Positions 40,585 through 49,580 of a DNA stretch of 64,000 nt are shown here, one piece after another (the first letter of the stretch is position 1; every line of letters begins with the position of its first letter). The position numbers and the translations under genes are program-made. Below the pieces are notes generated by a model that worked only from the letters and a program-made list of their open reading frames with translations, was not told where the DNA came from and searched no databases. Origin of the DNA: Streptomyces tibetensis (GTDB taxonomy: Bacteria; Actinomycetota; Actinomycetes; Streptomycetales; Streptomycetaceae); the NCBI RefSeq assembly GCF_007655005.1, contig NZ_SZVW01000007.1, positions 248,001-312,000 on the forward strand, in the 5' to 3' direction.

Positions 40585-41499
40585 TCACTCCTCGACGGTC
40601 AGCCCCTTGCGCAGCTTCACCAGCGTCCGCGACAGCAGACGCGAGACGTGCATCTGCGAGATGCCGAGCTCTTCGCCGATCTCCGACTGGGTCATGCCCG
40701 CGACGAACCGCAGGGACAGGATCTTCCGGTCGCGCGGCGGGAGTTCGGCTATCAGCGGCTTCAACGACTCGACGTACTCGATGCCTTCGAGTCCGTGGTC
40801 CTCGTAGCCGATGCGGTCCGCGAGCGCGCCCTCGGAGTCGTCCTCCTCCGGCTGGGCGTCCAGCGAGGAGGCGGTGTAGGCGTTCGACGCGGCCATGCCC
40901 TCGACGACCTCGTCGTTGGAGAGGCCGAGGCGCTCGGCGAGCTCGGTCACCGTCGGGGCGCGGTCCAGCTTCTGGGCCAGCTCGTCACCGGCCTTGGCCA
41001 GGTCGAGCCGCAGCTCCTGCAGCCGCCGCGGAACGCGCACGGACCACGAGGTGTCGCGGAAGAAGCGCTTGATCTCGCCGACGATGGTCGGCATCGCGAA
41101 CGTGGGGAACTCCACACCGCGGGACAGCTCGAAGCGGTCGATCGCCTTGATCAGGCCGATGGTGCCGACCTGGATGATGTCCTCCATCGGCTCGCTGCGG
41201 GAGCGGAACCGGGAGGCGGCGAACTTGACCAGCGCGAGGTTCAGTTCGACGAGAGTGTTGCGGACGTACGAGTACTCGTGGGTCCCTTCCTCCAGCGTCT
41301 CCAGACGCCGGAAGAGGGTCTTGGACAGCGCCCGGGCGTCGACCGCGTCGACTTCCCCGTACGGGGGGATGTCCGGAAGTCCGGCGAGGAGGCCGTCCTG
41401 TGTGACGAGCATCTCGGCCTGCTCGATGGGATCCAGATGGTCCGGAGGGGGTGTCGACGTCGCTTTGTGGGTACGCGATCCGTCGAGCCGGGGTGACAT
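40585..41499 (-). CDS. RNA polymerase sigma factor, SigB/SigF type
   Basis: A 304-residue group 3 sigma factor. Region 2 holds LVKFAASRFRSRSEPMEDIIQVGTIGLIKAIDRFE, then VEFPTFAMPTIVGEIKRFFRDTSWSVRVPRRLQEL (2.4-3.0). Region 4 holds LPPRDRKILSLRFVAGMTQSEIGEELGISQMHVSRLL. Nine SigB-like paralogues exist in S. coelicolor; this neighbourhood resembles the one I remember for sigI. The true start is probably ATG 41499, which has GGAGG five bases upstream, not the one 24 bases earlier. The STAS and anti-sigma-type genes on the opposite strand are its likely regulators. Confidence 0.92.
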   Translation of the reverse strand: MSPRLDGSRTHKATSTPPPDHLDPIEQAEMLVTQDGLLAGLPDIPPYGEVDAVDARALSKTLFRRLETLEEGTHEYSYVRNTLVELNLALVKFAASRFRSRSEPMEDIIQVGTIGLIKAIDRFELSRGVEFPTFAMPTIVGEIKRFFRDTSWSVRVPRRLQELRLDLAKAGDELAQKLDRAPTVTELAERLGLSNDEVVEGMAASNAYTASSLDAQPEEDDSEGALADRIGYEDHGLEGIEYVESLKPLIAELPPRDRKILSLRFVAGMTQSEIGEELGISQMHVSRLLSRTLVKLRKGLTVEE

Positions 41500-41749
41500 G
41501 ATGTCCTCCATCGTTCTCGGCATATGGCTGCCGGAGCCGTTAGGTGCACTGCGGTGTGCGGCGCCTCCAAAGCCGGCCGTGTCGGGTACGTGTCCTTACT
41601 AGGCCTACCCGCTTTCCTGAGCCCACCGCAAGTGCGTTCTGTGGTCATATGTCCGTTTGTGTGTAGTTGTTCGGGTGTCGGACCGTGCGGGGAAGGCGTA
41701 GTGTTCGAGGGCGTCAGCAACCACCTCGACGTCGGGAGAGAGAGACGGC

Positions 41750-42127
41750 ATGGACCGCGGGACGGTCGGCAGCGCACAGTCTGGCCGGCTTCTGGTGGAG
41801 GTGCGGGAAGAGGGCTCTAGTGCCGTCGTGACCCCGGCGGGTGAGTTGGATCACCACACCGCCGATCTGTTGCGTGAGCCACTCGACGACTGCCTCGCCA
41901 AGGGATTCAAGCGCCTGGTCATCGATTGCGCACGCCTGGAGTTCTGTGACTCCACGGGGCTCAACGTGCTCCTCGGGGCACGGCTGAAGGCGGAGGCCGC
42001 CGGTGGTGGCGTCTCGCTCGCCGGCATGCAGCCGGTGGTGGCGCGGGTGTTCGAGATCACGGGTGCGGACGCGGTCTTCAGTGTCCATGACTCGCTCGAG
42101 GCGGCCCTGGCCGACGAGTCGGGCTGA
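41750..42127 (+). CDS. anti-anti-sigma factor (STAS domain)
   Basis: A 125-residue SpoIIAA/RsbV-like protein made of one STAS domain. The phosphorylatable serine lies in LEFCDSTGLNVLLG, in the standard position. Unphosphorylated, it would bind the anti-sigma factor and release the sigma factor. GGGAGAGAGAGAC precedes ATG 41750. It is divergent from the SigB-type sigma gene and 258 bases upstream of the ATPase-type anti-sigma gene. Confidence 0.92.
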   Translation: MDRGTVGSAQSGRLLVEVREEGSSAVVTPAGELDHHTADLLREPLDDCLAKGFKRLVIDCARLEFCDSTGLNVLLGARLKAEAAGGGVSLAGMQPVVARVFEITGADAVFSVHDSLEAALADESG

Positions 42128-42385
42128 CCGGCGGTGCGTCGGCGCGCGGTGCCTCGGCGACCCCTCTGTGACCGGTGTCCCAGCCCTGTCACGTCTTTCG
42201 TGCGGAATACATGGGTGTTCAGCCCGTCCCCCCGGGCAGGAGACATCCTGAACCTGTTGGGAACCCGGACGGCGGCGGCGCCGCGAAGCCGACGTGCCAC
42301 GCACTGCGTGACTGACCGGGTCGTGACTGGCTGTGCAGTGAAGTTTTTGAATCGTGAACTGGTGAATCGGTGAGGTGAAGCGCTG

Positions 42386-42940
42386 ATGAGCACCACCCGG
42401 CCTTACCCGCCGGGCGACCGCGGGCCGGAGCCCAGCGGCGCTTCCGGGGCGTCCGAGGGTGGCGTAGCGGCGACCGGTGCGTCCGGCGAGGGCGCGGGAG
42501 CGCCGTCCGGGGCCGCGGCGCCGCCGGGGGGTCCACAGGTGCGTCGGCTGAGCTTCGACGACGAGAGCGGCGTCGTTCCGCTGGCCCGCGACTTCACCCG
42601 CCAGGCGCTGTACGCGTGGGGCTGGCTGCCCGCCGCCTCCGCCGACCAGCGGGCCGCCGCCGAGGATGTGCTGCTGGTCGTCTCCGAGCTGGTGACCAAC
42701 GCCTGCCTGCATGCCGAGGGGCCGGACCACTTGCGGATCTCCTGTGACAACAAGGTGATCCGCGTCGAGATCGCCGACCGGGGCACCGGCCAGCCCGCAC
42801 CCCGTACCCCGCACCGCGCGGGTCGCCCGGGCGGTCATGGCATGTTCATCGTCCAGCGCCTGTGCCTCGACTGGGGTGTCGTCCGCACGCCGGGAGTCTC
42901 CGGCAAGACGGTGTGGGCGGAACTGGGCGCACCGGCCTGA
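42386..42940 (+). CDS. anti-sigma factor/serine kinase (RsbW-like HATPase)
   Basis: A 184-residue protein. The first ~50 residues are Gly/Ala/Pro/Ser-rich and disordered. The GHKL ATPase core follows, with N-box LLVVSELVTNACLHA, G1 VEIADRGTG and G2 GGHGMFIVQRL. RsbW-type proteins bind a SigB-like sigma and phosphorylate the STAS partner. The spacing of the motifs is like RsbW rather than a histidine kinase. GAGGTGAAGCG precedes ATG 42386. Confidence 0.88.
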   Translation: MSTTRPYPPGDRGPEPSGASGASEGGVAATGASGEGAGAPSGAAAPPGGPQVRRLSFDDESGVVPLARDFTRQALYAWGWLPAASADQRAAAEDVLLVVSELVTNACLHAEGPDHLRISCDNKVIRVEIADRGTGQPAPRTPHRAGRPGGHGMFIVQRLCLDWGVVRTPGVSGKTVWAELGAPA

Positions 42941-43253
42941 TCGCGGGGAGTGCGCGTTCGGCCCCGGCGCGTAGCCGACCGACCGCCGGGGGCGGGCCTG
43001 TGCGATCGCGGGCATTTCTGTCCGTTAGCGGGTTTTCGTGTTGATATCAGGCCCCGGTGGGGCGCCCTGAGGTGCGTCCGAACGGGCGGCCATCCCGCAC
43101 GGGATCCCCGCCGCGCATCCCCTCGTACGTCACTCGCCGCACGCCGGATCCCCACAGATCCGGCGGGCGCTGTGTCTTCCTTCCTCAAGGCCCCGGGCGT
43201 ACCTTGACGGCCCTATCTGATACTCCGTCAGGAACAGGAAGGGGAGCGGCACC
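42941..43253. other. 313-base intergenic region
   Basis: No gene is credible. It should contain the promoter of the LPQTG protein gene. GGAAGGGGAG just before 43254 is a ribosome site. I see no repeat or strong palindrome. Confidence 0.5.
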
Positions 43254-43955
43254 GTGTCGTACCGGAAACGAACCGCCGCGCTCGCGTCCGCCGCGGCCCT
43301 GGCCGGCTCGGCGGTGTGGATGGCCGCCCCCGTCGCCCGGGCCGAGGTCGTCGACGTCAACTACCAGTGCAAGACGCCGATCGGCGACAAGAGTGCCGTC
43401 TCTCCCATCGACATCAAGGGCGTCAAGAGCGGCAACGGCTACCGGATCACCATGTCCTGGCAGAAGGGCGTCTCCTCCAGCCCGGTCGAACTGGGCAAGG
43501 GCGCGATGACGCCGAGCGCCACCATCGCCCTGGGCGGTGCGGACAGCGGCACCCTGTCGGTGACCGGCCCCGCCAACGACGCCGCGATCCCGGCCAACAC
43601 ACCCATCAAGATCAGCGACCTGAGCGGCACGTACAGGTCGAAGAAGAGCGGCGAGATCACCTTCACGGCTGGTGTGCTCACCATCAAGGCGCTCGGTACG
43701 ACGACCACCTGCACCCCGACGAACGACCCTGGCCCGTCCCTCACCCTCGACGTCGAGGCCGCGGGGGGCGGTGGCACGACCGGCTCCGCCCAGGGAGGCG
43801 GCTCCGGCCCCGACACCGGCGCCGGGCTGCCGCAGACCGGGCCCGAGGACTCGGCGGTCGCCCTCGGCACCCTCGGCGGCACGGTCCTGCTCGCCGGCGC
43901 GGCAGGTGCCCTGTGGTTGACACGCCGCCACCAGGGGGCACGGGCGGGCCGTTGA
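43254..43955 (+). CDS. secreted surface protein with LPQTG sorting signal
   Basis: A 233-residue protein. The signal peptide is about residues 1-30 (cleavage near VARA). A mature domain of about 125 residues, mostly beta, contains cysteines in YQCKTP and TTCTPT. A Gly/Ser linker precedes the LPQTG sortase motif near residue 194, then a hydrophobic helix and a basic tail (LTRRHQGARAGR). A sortase should link it to peptidoglycan; no sortase gene is in the window. GTG 43254 has AGGAAGGGGAG upstream. Confidence 0.88.
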   Translation: MSYRKRTAALASAAALAGSAVWMAAPVARAEVVDVNYQCKTPIGDKSAVSPIDIKGVKSGNGYRITMSWQKGVSSSPVELGKGAMTPSATIALGGADSGTLSVTGPANDAAIPANTPIKISDLSGTYRSKKSGEITFTAGVLTIKALGTTTTCTPTNDPGPSLTLDVEAAGGGGTTGSAQGGGSGPDTGAGLPQTGPEDSAVALGTLGGTVLLAGAAGALWLTRRHQGARAGR

Positions 43956-44020
43956 CGGGAGCCCCCTGGCGGGCGCACCGCTCCAAAAGCACGGGCCGAC
44001 CGCCACCGTGCGCCCCTCCC

Positions 44021-44485
44021 GGCCGGTGCACCGCCGAGTGCAGGGCCGCATGCCGCTCGGTGCGGCCCCTACGCCGGCACCGTACGACCGCTGGGGCCGC
44101 CGATGCCGTTCCCGGCCGGTGCACCGCCGAGCGCAGGGCCGCATGCCGCTCGGTGCGGCCCCTACGCCGGCACCGTACGACCGCTGGAGCCGCCGATGCC
44201 GTTCCCGGCCGGTGTACCGCCGAGGGCCGGACCGCATGCCGCTCGGTGCGGCCCCCACGCCGGCACCGTACGACCGCTGGAGCCGCCGATGCCGTTCCCG
44301 GCCGGTGCACCGCCGAGTGCAGGGCCGCATGCCGCTCGGTGCGGCCCCTACGCCGGCACCGTACGACCGCGGGAGCCGCCGATGCCGTTCCCGGCCGGCG
44401 CACCGCCGAGTGCAGGGCCGCATGCCGCTCGGTGCGGCCCCTACGCCGGCACCGTACGACCGCTGGAGCCGCCGATGCCGTTCAC
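44021..44485 (+). repeat. 93-bp tandem repeat, five copies, carrying a start codon each
   Basis: GGCCGGTGCACCGCCGAG or a close variant begins at 44021, 44114, 44207, 44300 and 44393, exactly 93 bases apart. Each copy contains a hairpin (GGGCCGCA with TGCGGCCC) and ends GAGCCGCCG-ATG-CCGTTC (GGGCCGCCG in copy 1), that is, a weak ribosome site and start codon matching those of the next gene. As 93 is a multiple of three and no stop intervenes, all five ATGs are in frame with that gene. Confidence 0.92.
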
Positions 44486-45464
44486 CGTCCGTCTTCCGTA
44501 TGTGTCACTGCCGGTGCTGCTGGCGCTGCTGCTGGTCCTGGCGGGTGCCGGGTCCGTCGGGGCGGTGGACCGGCCCACCGTGGAGCTGTCCAAGTCCCGG
44601 GCGGGCACGGGCGGTTCGGTCACGGTCAGCGGCAGCGGCTGGCGGCCGCGTGCCCTGCTGACGCTGCTCGTGTGCGGGCAGGCCGAGCCGCGGCGGGGCG
44701 TGACCGGCGGCACCAACTCCTGTGCCAACACCGACGGCCGGGCCGTCACCACCGGAGCCGACGGGCGCTTCCGCCGCGAACTGCCCGTCGTGGAGCCACC
44801 CGTGCCGTGCCCCTGCGTGGTGCACGTGGCGACCGTGACGGGAGCCGCGGCCGAGGCCGACGCGGCCCTCCAGGTCGCCGGGCACACGGTCGAGCCGCTG
44901 CCCGCTGAAGCGGCCGGCGGACGGCTGTCCCTGCTCGCGGACACCCGGCTGCGCGGCTCCGGCGGCCTGCTCACCTGGTTCGGTTCCCCGCCCGCCCGGA
45001 CCCTCGTGGTCACGGTCGGCAACGTCGGCACGTCCCCCGTGAAGAACCCGGTCTTCCAGGTCGGCACCTCGCACGGCGTATACGCCCCCCACTGGCAGGA
45101 CCAGCGCTGGCGCGGCACGATCCGGCCCGGCGACAAGGCCCGCATAGAGCTGCCCGTGGAACTCGGCGCCGGGGCGCACGGCGACTACACCGTGTCGCTG
45201 AAGTACGGCGGCAAGGTGCTCGCCGAACACCCCTGGGGCGTGGACCGCCCCTGGGGCGTGACCCTGTTCTGGGTCCTCGTCCTCCTGGTCGTACCGGCGG
45301 CGCTGGTGCGCGGCGGACTGGCCGTGATCGACCACGCACGGCCCCGCCGCCCGGGCCACGCGGCCCCACCGGCCCGCCGTCTGCCGCTACCGGCCCCCCG
45401 CCGGGCCTCCGCCACGCCCTGGTTCGCCCCGGACGGCGACCCGCCGAGGGGGACCGGGACATGA
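44475..45464 (+). CDS. membrane-anchored secreted protein
   Basis: A 329-residue protein. ATG 44475 opens a clean signal peptide (MPFTVRLPYVSLPVLLALLLVLAGAG). An Ig-like/neocarzinostatin-like beta domain follows (about 30-130: VELSKSRAGTGGSVTVSGSGWRP) with Cys pairs, then a second beta domain (about 150-250), a transmembrane helix near 258-280, and a basic, Pro-rich cytoplasmic tail. In-frame ATGs in the upstream repeats would put 31-residue repeats before the signal peptide, so they are not taken as the main start. It may work with the LPQTG protein upstream. The function is unknown. Confidence 0.8.
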   Translation: MPFTVRLPYVSLPVLLALLLVLAGAGSVGAVDRPTVELSKSRAGTGGSVTVSGSGWRPRALLTLLVCGQAEPRRGVTGGTNSCANTDGRAVTTGADGRFRRELPVVEPPVPCPCVVHVATVTGAAAEADAALQVAGHTVEPLPAEAAGGRLSLLADTRLRGSGGLLTWFGSPPARTLVVTVGNVGTSPVKNPVFQVGTSHGVYAPHWQDQRWRGTIRPGDKARIELPVELGAGAHGDYTVSLKYGGKVLAEHPWGVDRPWGVTLFWVLVLLVVPAALVRGGLAVIDHARPRRPGHAAPPARRLPLPAPRRASATPWFAPDGDPPRGTGT

Positions 45465-45465
45465 G

Positions 45466-45500
45466 GAAGGGCCGTCACACCCGGGGTGTGACGGCCCTTC
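45466..45500. terminator. bidirectional terminator
   Basis: The 15-pair stem GAAGGGCCGTCACAC / GTGTGACGGCCCTTC lies between convergent genes. Confidence 0.88.
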
Positions 45501-45522
45501 TCCCGATGACGGACGGCGGCGA

Positions 45523-47061
45523 TCAGTGAACGTCGCCCATCAGGGACTTGACCTGCCTGCGGTACATGTACACCGCGAGACCGGCGAGCACCGCGAGCAC
45601 CGCCTCCGCGGCGACCGCACCGGTGCCGCTCAGGTCCACGCCGCCGACGGCCGGGTTGGAGAGCAGACCCGTCACCGAGTCACCCGCCGTGACCGCGAGG
45701 AACCAGACGCCCATCATCTGGCTGGCGTACTTCGCCGGGGCCATCTTCGTCGTCACGGACAGGCCGACCGGCGAGAGGCACAGCTCACCCACGGTCTGGA
45801 TCAGGTAGATGCCCACCAGCCACATCGGGCTGACCAGCGTGTCGCCGCCGGCCATGCCCAGCGGCAGCAGGAAGAAGAAGAACGAGACACCGATGAAGAA
45901 CAGCGCCGCGGCGAACTTGGCGACGGTGCTCGGCTCCTTGCCCTTGCGGTTCAGCCACAGCCAGAACCAGGCGAAGACCGGGGCCAGCGCCATGATGAAC
46001 ACCGGGTTCAGCGACTGGTACCAGGAGGACGGGAAGTCGAAGCCGAGCAGCGAGCCGGAAGCCTTCGTCTCGCCGAACGCCTGAACCGTGGATCCGCCCT
46101 GGTCGTAGATCATCCAGAACGCGGCGGCCGCGACGAAGAACCAGATGTAGCCGGTCATCTTCGACTGCTCGACCGTGCTGAGTTCCTTGTCCCGCTTGAT
46201 CCGGATCAGCACGCCGGCCGGGATGACCAGGCCGATGACCGTCAGCGGGATCATCGCCCAGTTCAGGGTGAAGTGGCCGGTGAACGCGACGGCGCCGTAG
46301 AAGACGGTCGCGACGATCAGCCACAGCAGGCCCTTGCGCAGCCACGACGCGCGCTCCTCGGCCGCCAGCGGCTTGGGCACGACGTTGCTCTGCGGGCTGA
46401 GGTTGCGGGTGCCGAGGAGGAAGGCGATGAGGCCGATGCCCATGCCGACCGCGGCCAGGCCGAAGCCGAGGTGCCAGCTGACCTGCTGGCCGACGGTGCC
46501 GATGATCAGCGGCGCGAAGAAGGCACCCATGTTGATGCCCATGTAGAAGATCGTGAAGCCGCCGTCACGGCGCGGGTCGTCCGGGCCGTCGTAGAGGTGG
46601 CCGACCATCGTGGAGATGTTGGCCTTCAGCAGGCCGGAGCCGAGCGCGACCAGGCCCAGACCGGCGAAGAAGGGCGCCTGGCCGCCGGGCAGGGCCAGCA
46701 CCAGGTGGCCGGCCATGATCGTGACGGCCGCGATCGCCACCGTCTTGCGCGGACCCCAGACGCGGTCGCCGAGCCAGCCGCCCGGCATGGCGAGCAGGTA
46801 CACCATCGACAGGTACACCGAGTAGATCGCCGTCGTCGTGGCGAGGTCCATGCCCAGACCGCCGCCCATGCTGCCCTTCTTGGCGTCCGGACCGCCGGAG
46901 AGCAGGTAGACGACGAGCAGGGCCCGCATGCCGTAGAAGCTGAACCGCTCCCACATCTCGGTCATGAACAAAGTGGCCAGTCCGCGGGGGTGGCCGAAGA
47001 AGGTCTTCTCGGAACCGGGGGTGCCCGGTCGGGCCGAGTCCTTCGTCAGGCTGGACGCCAT
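45523..47061 (-). CDS. proton-dependent oligopeptide transporter (POT/PTR family)
   Basis: A 512-residue MFS-type importer with about 14 hydrophobic helices. The PTR signature starts ERFSFYGMRALLVVYL near residue 36, followed by GGWLGDRVWGPRKT (loop 2-3) and FYMGINMGAFFAPLI. It imports di- and tripeptides with protons. AAGGA lies before ATG 47061; the longer frame adds 23 unlikely residues. The 516-base divergent region shared with the response regulator gene may hold its control sites. Confidence 0.93.
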   Translation of the reverse strand: MASSLTKDSARPGTPGSEKTFFGHPRGLATLFMTEMWERFSFYGMRALLVVYLLSGGPDAKKGSMGGGLGMDLATTTAIYSVYLSMVYLLAMPGGWLGDRVWGPRKTVAIAAVTIMAGHLVLALPGGQAPFFAGLGLVALGSGLLKANISTMVGHLYDGPDDPRRDGGFTIFYMGINMGAFFAPLIIGTVGQQVSWHLGFGLAAVGMGIGLIAFLLGTRNLSPQSNVVPKPLAAEERASWLRKGLLWLIVATVFYGAVAFTGHFTLNWAMIPLTVIGLVIPAGVLIRIKRDKELSTVEQSKMTGYIWFFVAAAAFWMIYDQGGSTVQAFGETKASGSLLGFDFPSSWYQSLNPVFIMALAPVFAWFWLWLNRKGKEPSTVAKFAAALFFIGVSFFFFLLPLGMAGGDTLVSPMWLVGIYLIQTVGELCLSPVGLSVTTKMAPAKYASQMMGVWFLAVTAGDSVTGLLSNPAVGGVDLSGTGAVAAEAVLAVLAGLAVYMYRRQVKSLMGDVH

Positions 47062-47577
47062 GGTCGTTCCTTGCTGCTCGGGACGCGCCCCGCAGCAGCG
47101 GTGGTGCGCCCGGTGGGGGTATGCCGGCACCGGTGGGTACGGCCGTCCACCCGACGCCTTCGGGGGGTCCGCTCCGGGTCACGAAGCGGCGGGCGGTCGC
47201 CACCGGGATCCACGCCTCTACGCGCGTCGCCGCACTGCGAGGCCCGGCCACAGGTCGTTTCACGTTGGGGGCCGGCGGAAACCGGCCCGCACACAAAAGA
47301 GACCCTCAGGGCAAACGGCCTCTGAAGGTCGCCATGGTGCTACAGGCGTTGATTCACCATACGGCAGGACACCGCCCCATATGGAAGGACTTGAGACACG
47401 GATCACAGGTGTCGGGGGAACCACACGACCGTTTCCAAGGTCCTTACCAGGATCGCACCCCATGGGCCGAGGTTCTTACGCGTACCTCAGGCACGTAAGA
47501 GCCGCGCGTGCCGACGGTAAGAATCAAGGGTTCTGGTCACACCCCAGCTCAGGGCGTTGCAGGTCTACCATCACCTC
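47062..47577. other. 516-base divergent regulatory region
   Basis: No gene is credible. It separates the transporter and the response-regulator gene. Near the right end, GTAAGA-type hexamers occur at 47474-47479 (reverse strand), 47495-47500 and 47517-47522, spaced 21-22 bases, about two helical turns, and could be a response-regulator site. Confidence 0.45.
47566..47571 (+). promoter_or_regulatory. -10 hexamer of a leaderless promoter
   Basis: TACCAT is followed by six bases and then ATG 47578. No ribosome site is present. Confidence 0.5.
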
Positions 47578-48255
47578 ATGACCCGTGTACTGCTCGCCGA
47601 GGACGATGCGTCCATCTCGGAGCCGCTGGCCCGTGCTCTGCGCCGGGAGGGCTACGAGGTCGAGGTCCGTGAGGACGGACCCACCGCTCTCGACGCCGGA
47701 CTGCAGGGTGGCGTCGATCTGGTCGTGCTCGACCTCGGTCTGCCCGGCATGGACGGCCTGGAGGTGGCCCGTCGCCTGCGGGGCGAAGGCCACGCCATCC
47801 CGATCCTCATCCTGACCGCGCGGGCCGACGAGGTGGACACCGTCGTCGGGCTCGACGCGGGCGCCGACGACTACGTCACCAAGCCCTTCCGGCTCGCCGA
47901 GCTGCTCGCCCGGGTGCGGGCCCTGCTCCGTCGCGGTGTCTCCGAGCCGCAGCAGCCGCCCGCCACGCACGGCGTGCGCATCGACGTCGAGTCGCACCGC
48001 GCCTGGATGGGCGAGGAGGAGCTCCAGCTCACCGCCAAGGAGTTCGACCTGCTGCGGGTCCTGGTGCGCGACGCGGGCCGGGTCGTCACCCGCGACCAGC
48101 TGATGCGGGAGGTCTGGGACACGACCTGGTGGTCGTCGACCAAGACCCTCGACATGCACATCTCCTGGCTGCGCAAGAAGCTCGGCGACGACGCGGCCAA
48201 CCCCCGCTACATCGCCACCGTGCGCGGTGTGGGTTTCCGTTTCGAGAAGAGCTGA
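47578..48255 (+). CDS. OmpR/PhoB-family response regulator
   Basis: A 225-residue regulator. The receiver domain has acidic pocket EDD at 8-10, phospho-acceptor D52 (VVLDLGLPGMDG), conserved Thr in ILTARADE and K102 (TKPF). The C-terminal winged helix (about 125-222) ends with the typical YIATVRGVGFRF. It is co-oriented with and 28 bases upstream of its kinase gene. ATG 47578 is preferred over a TTG at 47557 because of the leaderless -10. Confidence 0.94.
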   Translation: MTRVLLAEDDASISEPLARALRREGYEVEVREDGPTALDAGLQGGVDLVVLDLGLPGMDGLEVARRLRGEGHAIPILILTARADEVDTVVGLDAGADDYVTKPFRLAELLARVRALLRRGVSEPQQPPATHGVRIDVESHRAWMGEEELQLTAKEFDLLRVLVRDAGRVVTRDQLMREVWDTTWWSSTKTLDMHISWLRKKLGDDAANPRYIATVRGVGFRFEKS

Positions 48256-48283
48256 GCCGCGAGGCGGGCTCGGGTAACAGGAC

Positions 48284-49561
48284 ATGCGTCGCCGATTGAT
48301 CCAGTCCACGCTCGCCGTGGTGCTCGTCGTGATCGCCGTCTTCGGCGTCTCCCTCGTCATCGTCGAGACCCGGACGATCAGCAACAGCGCCCAGGAGCGG
48401 GTGGACTCCGAGGCGGTCCGGCTGGCCAGCATCGTCGACAGCAGGCTCTTCGGGGCGCAGCAGGTCGACGCGGAGGTGCTGCGCGAGCAGGTCACCCAGA
48501 ACCGCTACTACGCGGTGATCCGCATCCCCGGCGAGTCGCCCATCGAGGTCGGGAGCAGGCCGGACGGTGACGTCATCACCGCGACCGCGCCCGGCGAGGA
48601 GGGCGAGACGGTCACCGTCCAGGAACCGCGCTCCTCGGTGACCCGTGAGGTCGGCCGGACGCTGCTGATCATCGCGCTGGTCGCGCTGCTGGCGGTGGTG
48701 GCCGCGGTGCTGCTGGCCGTCCGCCAGGCGAACCGGCTGGCGTCGCCGCTGACCGACCTCGCGGAGACGGCCGAGCGGCTCGGCTCGGGCGATCCGCGGC
48801 CCCGGCACAAGCGGTACGGGGTGCCCGAGCTGGACCGGGTGGCGGACGTGCTGGACGGCTCCGCCGAGCGCATCGCCCGCATGCTGACCGCCGAACGCCG
48901 GCTGGCCGCGGACGCCTCCCACCAGCTGCGCACGCCCCTCACGGCGCTGTCGATGCGGCTGGAGGAGATCACCCTCACCGACGACCCGGACACGGTGAAG
49001 GAGGAGGCGACGATCGCGCTGACGCAGGTCGAGCGGCTCACGGACGTCGTGGAGCGGCTGCTGACGAACTCCCGCGATCCGCGCACCGGCTCCGCCGTCT
49101 CCTTCGACCTCGACGAGGTCATCCAGCAGCAGCTCGCGGAGTGGCGGCCGGCGTACCGCAGCGCGGGGCGGGCGATCGTCAGCTCCGGCAAACGGCATCT
49201 GCGCGCGGTGGGCACGCCCGGCGCGGTCGCGCAGGTCCTGGCCGCGCTGATCGAGAACTCCCTCATGCACGGCGGCGGCACGGTGGCCCTGCGCACCCGC
49301 GTCACCGGCAACCAGGCGGTCATCGAGGTCACGGACGAGGGCCCGGGCATCCCCGCCGATCTCGGCGCCCGCATCTTCGAACGGGCGATCAGCGGCCGCA
49401 ACTCCACGGGCATCGGCCTGGCGGTCGCCCGCGACCTGGCAGAGGCCGACGGCGGCCGCCTGGAGATGCTCCAGACCAAACCGCCGGTCTTCGGCCTGTT
49501 CCTGTCCCGTACCCCGCTGCAGAAGCTCGCGGACGACGCCGAGGAGCCGATGGTCCGCTAG
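48284..49561 (+). CDS. sensor histidine kinase
   Basis: A 425-residue membrane kinase. TM1 is about residues 8-28, with an external sensor loop of about 95 residues, TM2 about 126-146, a HAMP domain (about 147-200), and the H-box ADASHQLRTPLTAL with phospho-acceptor H213. The ATPase core has ALIENSLMHGG (N-box), VTDEGPGIP (G1) and GIGLAVARDLAEADGG (G2). It phosphorylates the adjacent OmpR-family regulator. The signal is unknown; the short external loop argues for an envelope cue. Confidence 0.93.
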   Translation: MRRRLIQSTLAVVLVVIAVFGVSLVIVETRTISNSAQERVDSEAVRLASIVDSRLFGAQQVDAEVLREQVTQNRYYAVIRIPGESPIEVGSRPDGDVITATAPGEEGETVTVQEPRSSVTREVGRTLLIIALVALLAVVAAVLLAVRQANRLASPLTDLAETAERLGSGDPRPRHKRYGVPELDRVADVLDGSAERIARMLTAERRLAADASHQLRTPLTALSMRLEEITLTDDPDTVKEEATIALTQVERLTDVVERLLTNSRDPRTGSAVSFDLDEVIQQQLAEWRPAYRSAGRAIVSSGKRHLRAVGTPGAVAQVLAALIENSLMHGGGTVALRTRVTGNQAVIEVTDEGPGIPADLGARIFERAISGRNSTGIGLAVARDLAEADGGRLEMLQTKPPVFGLFLSRTPLQKLADDAEEPMVR

Positions 49562-49580
49562 GGCCGTGGGCTCCGAAGGG

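Noticed and set aside
41584..41589. SigB-type -10 (GGGTAC) near the STAS gene
   Set aside because: No matching -35 at 14-16 bases upstream, and the distance to the gene is long.
44103..44474. Extending the 44475 gene back to 44103 through the 93-bp repeats
   Set aside because: This would place four repeat modules before a clear signal peptide. The possibility is kept as a finding, not as the main gene model.
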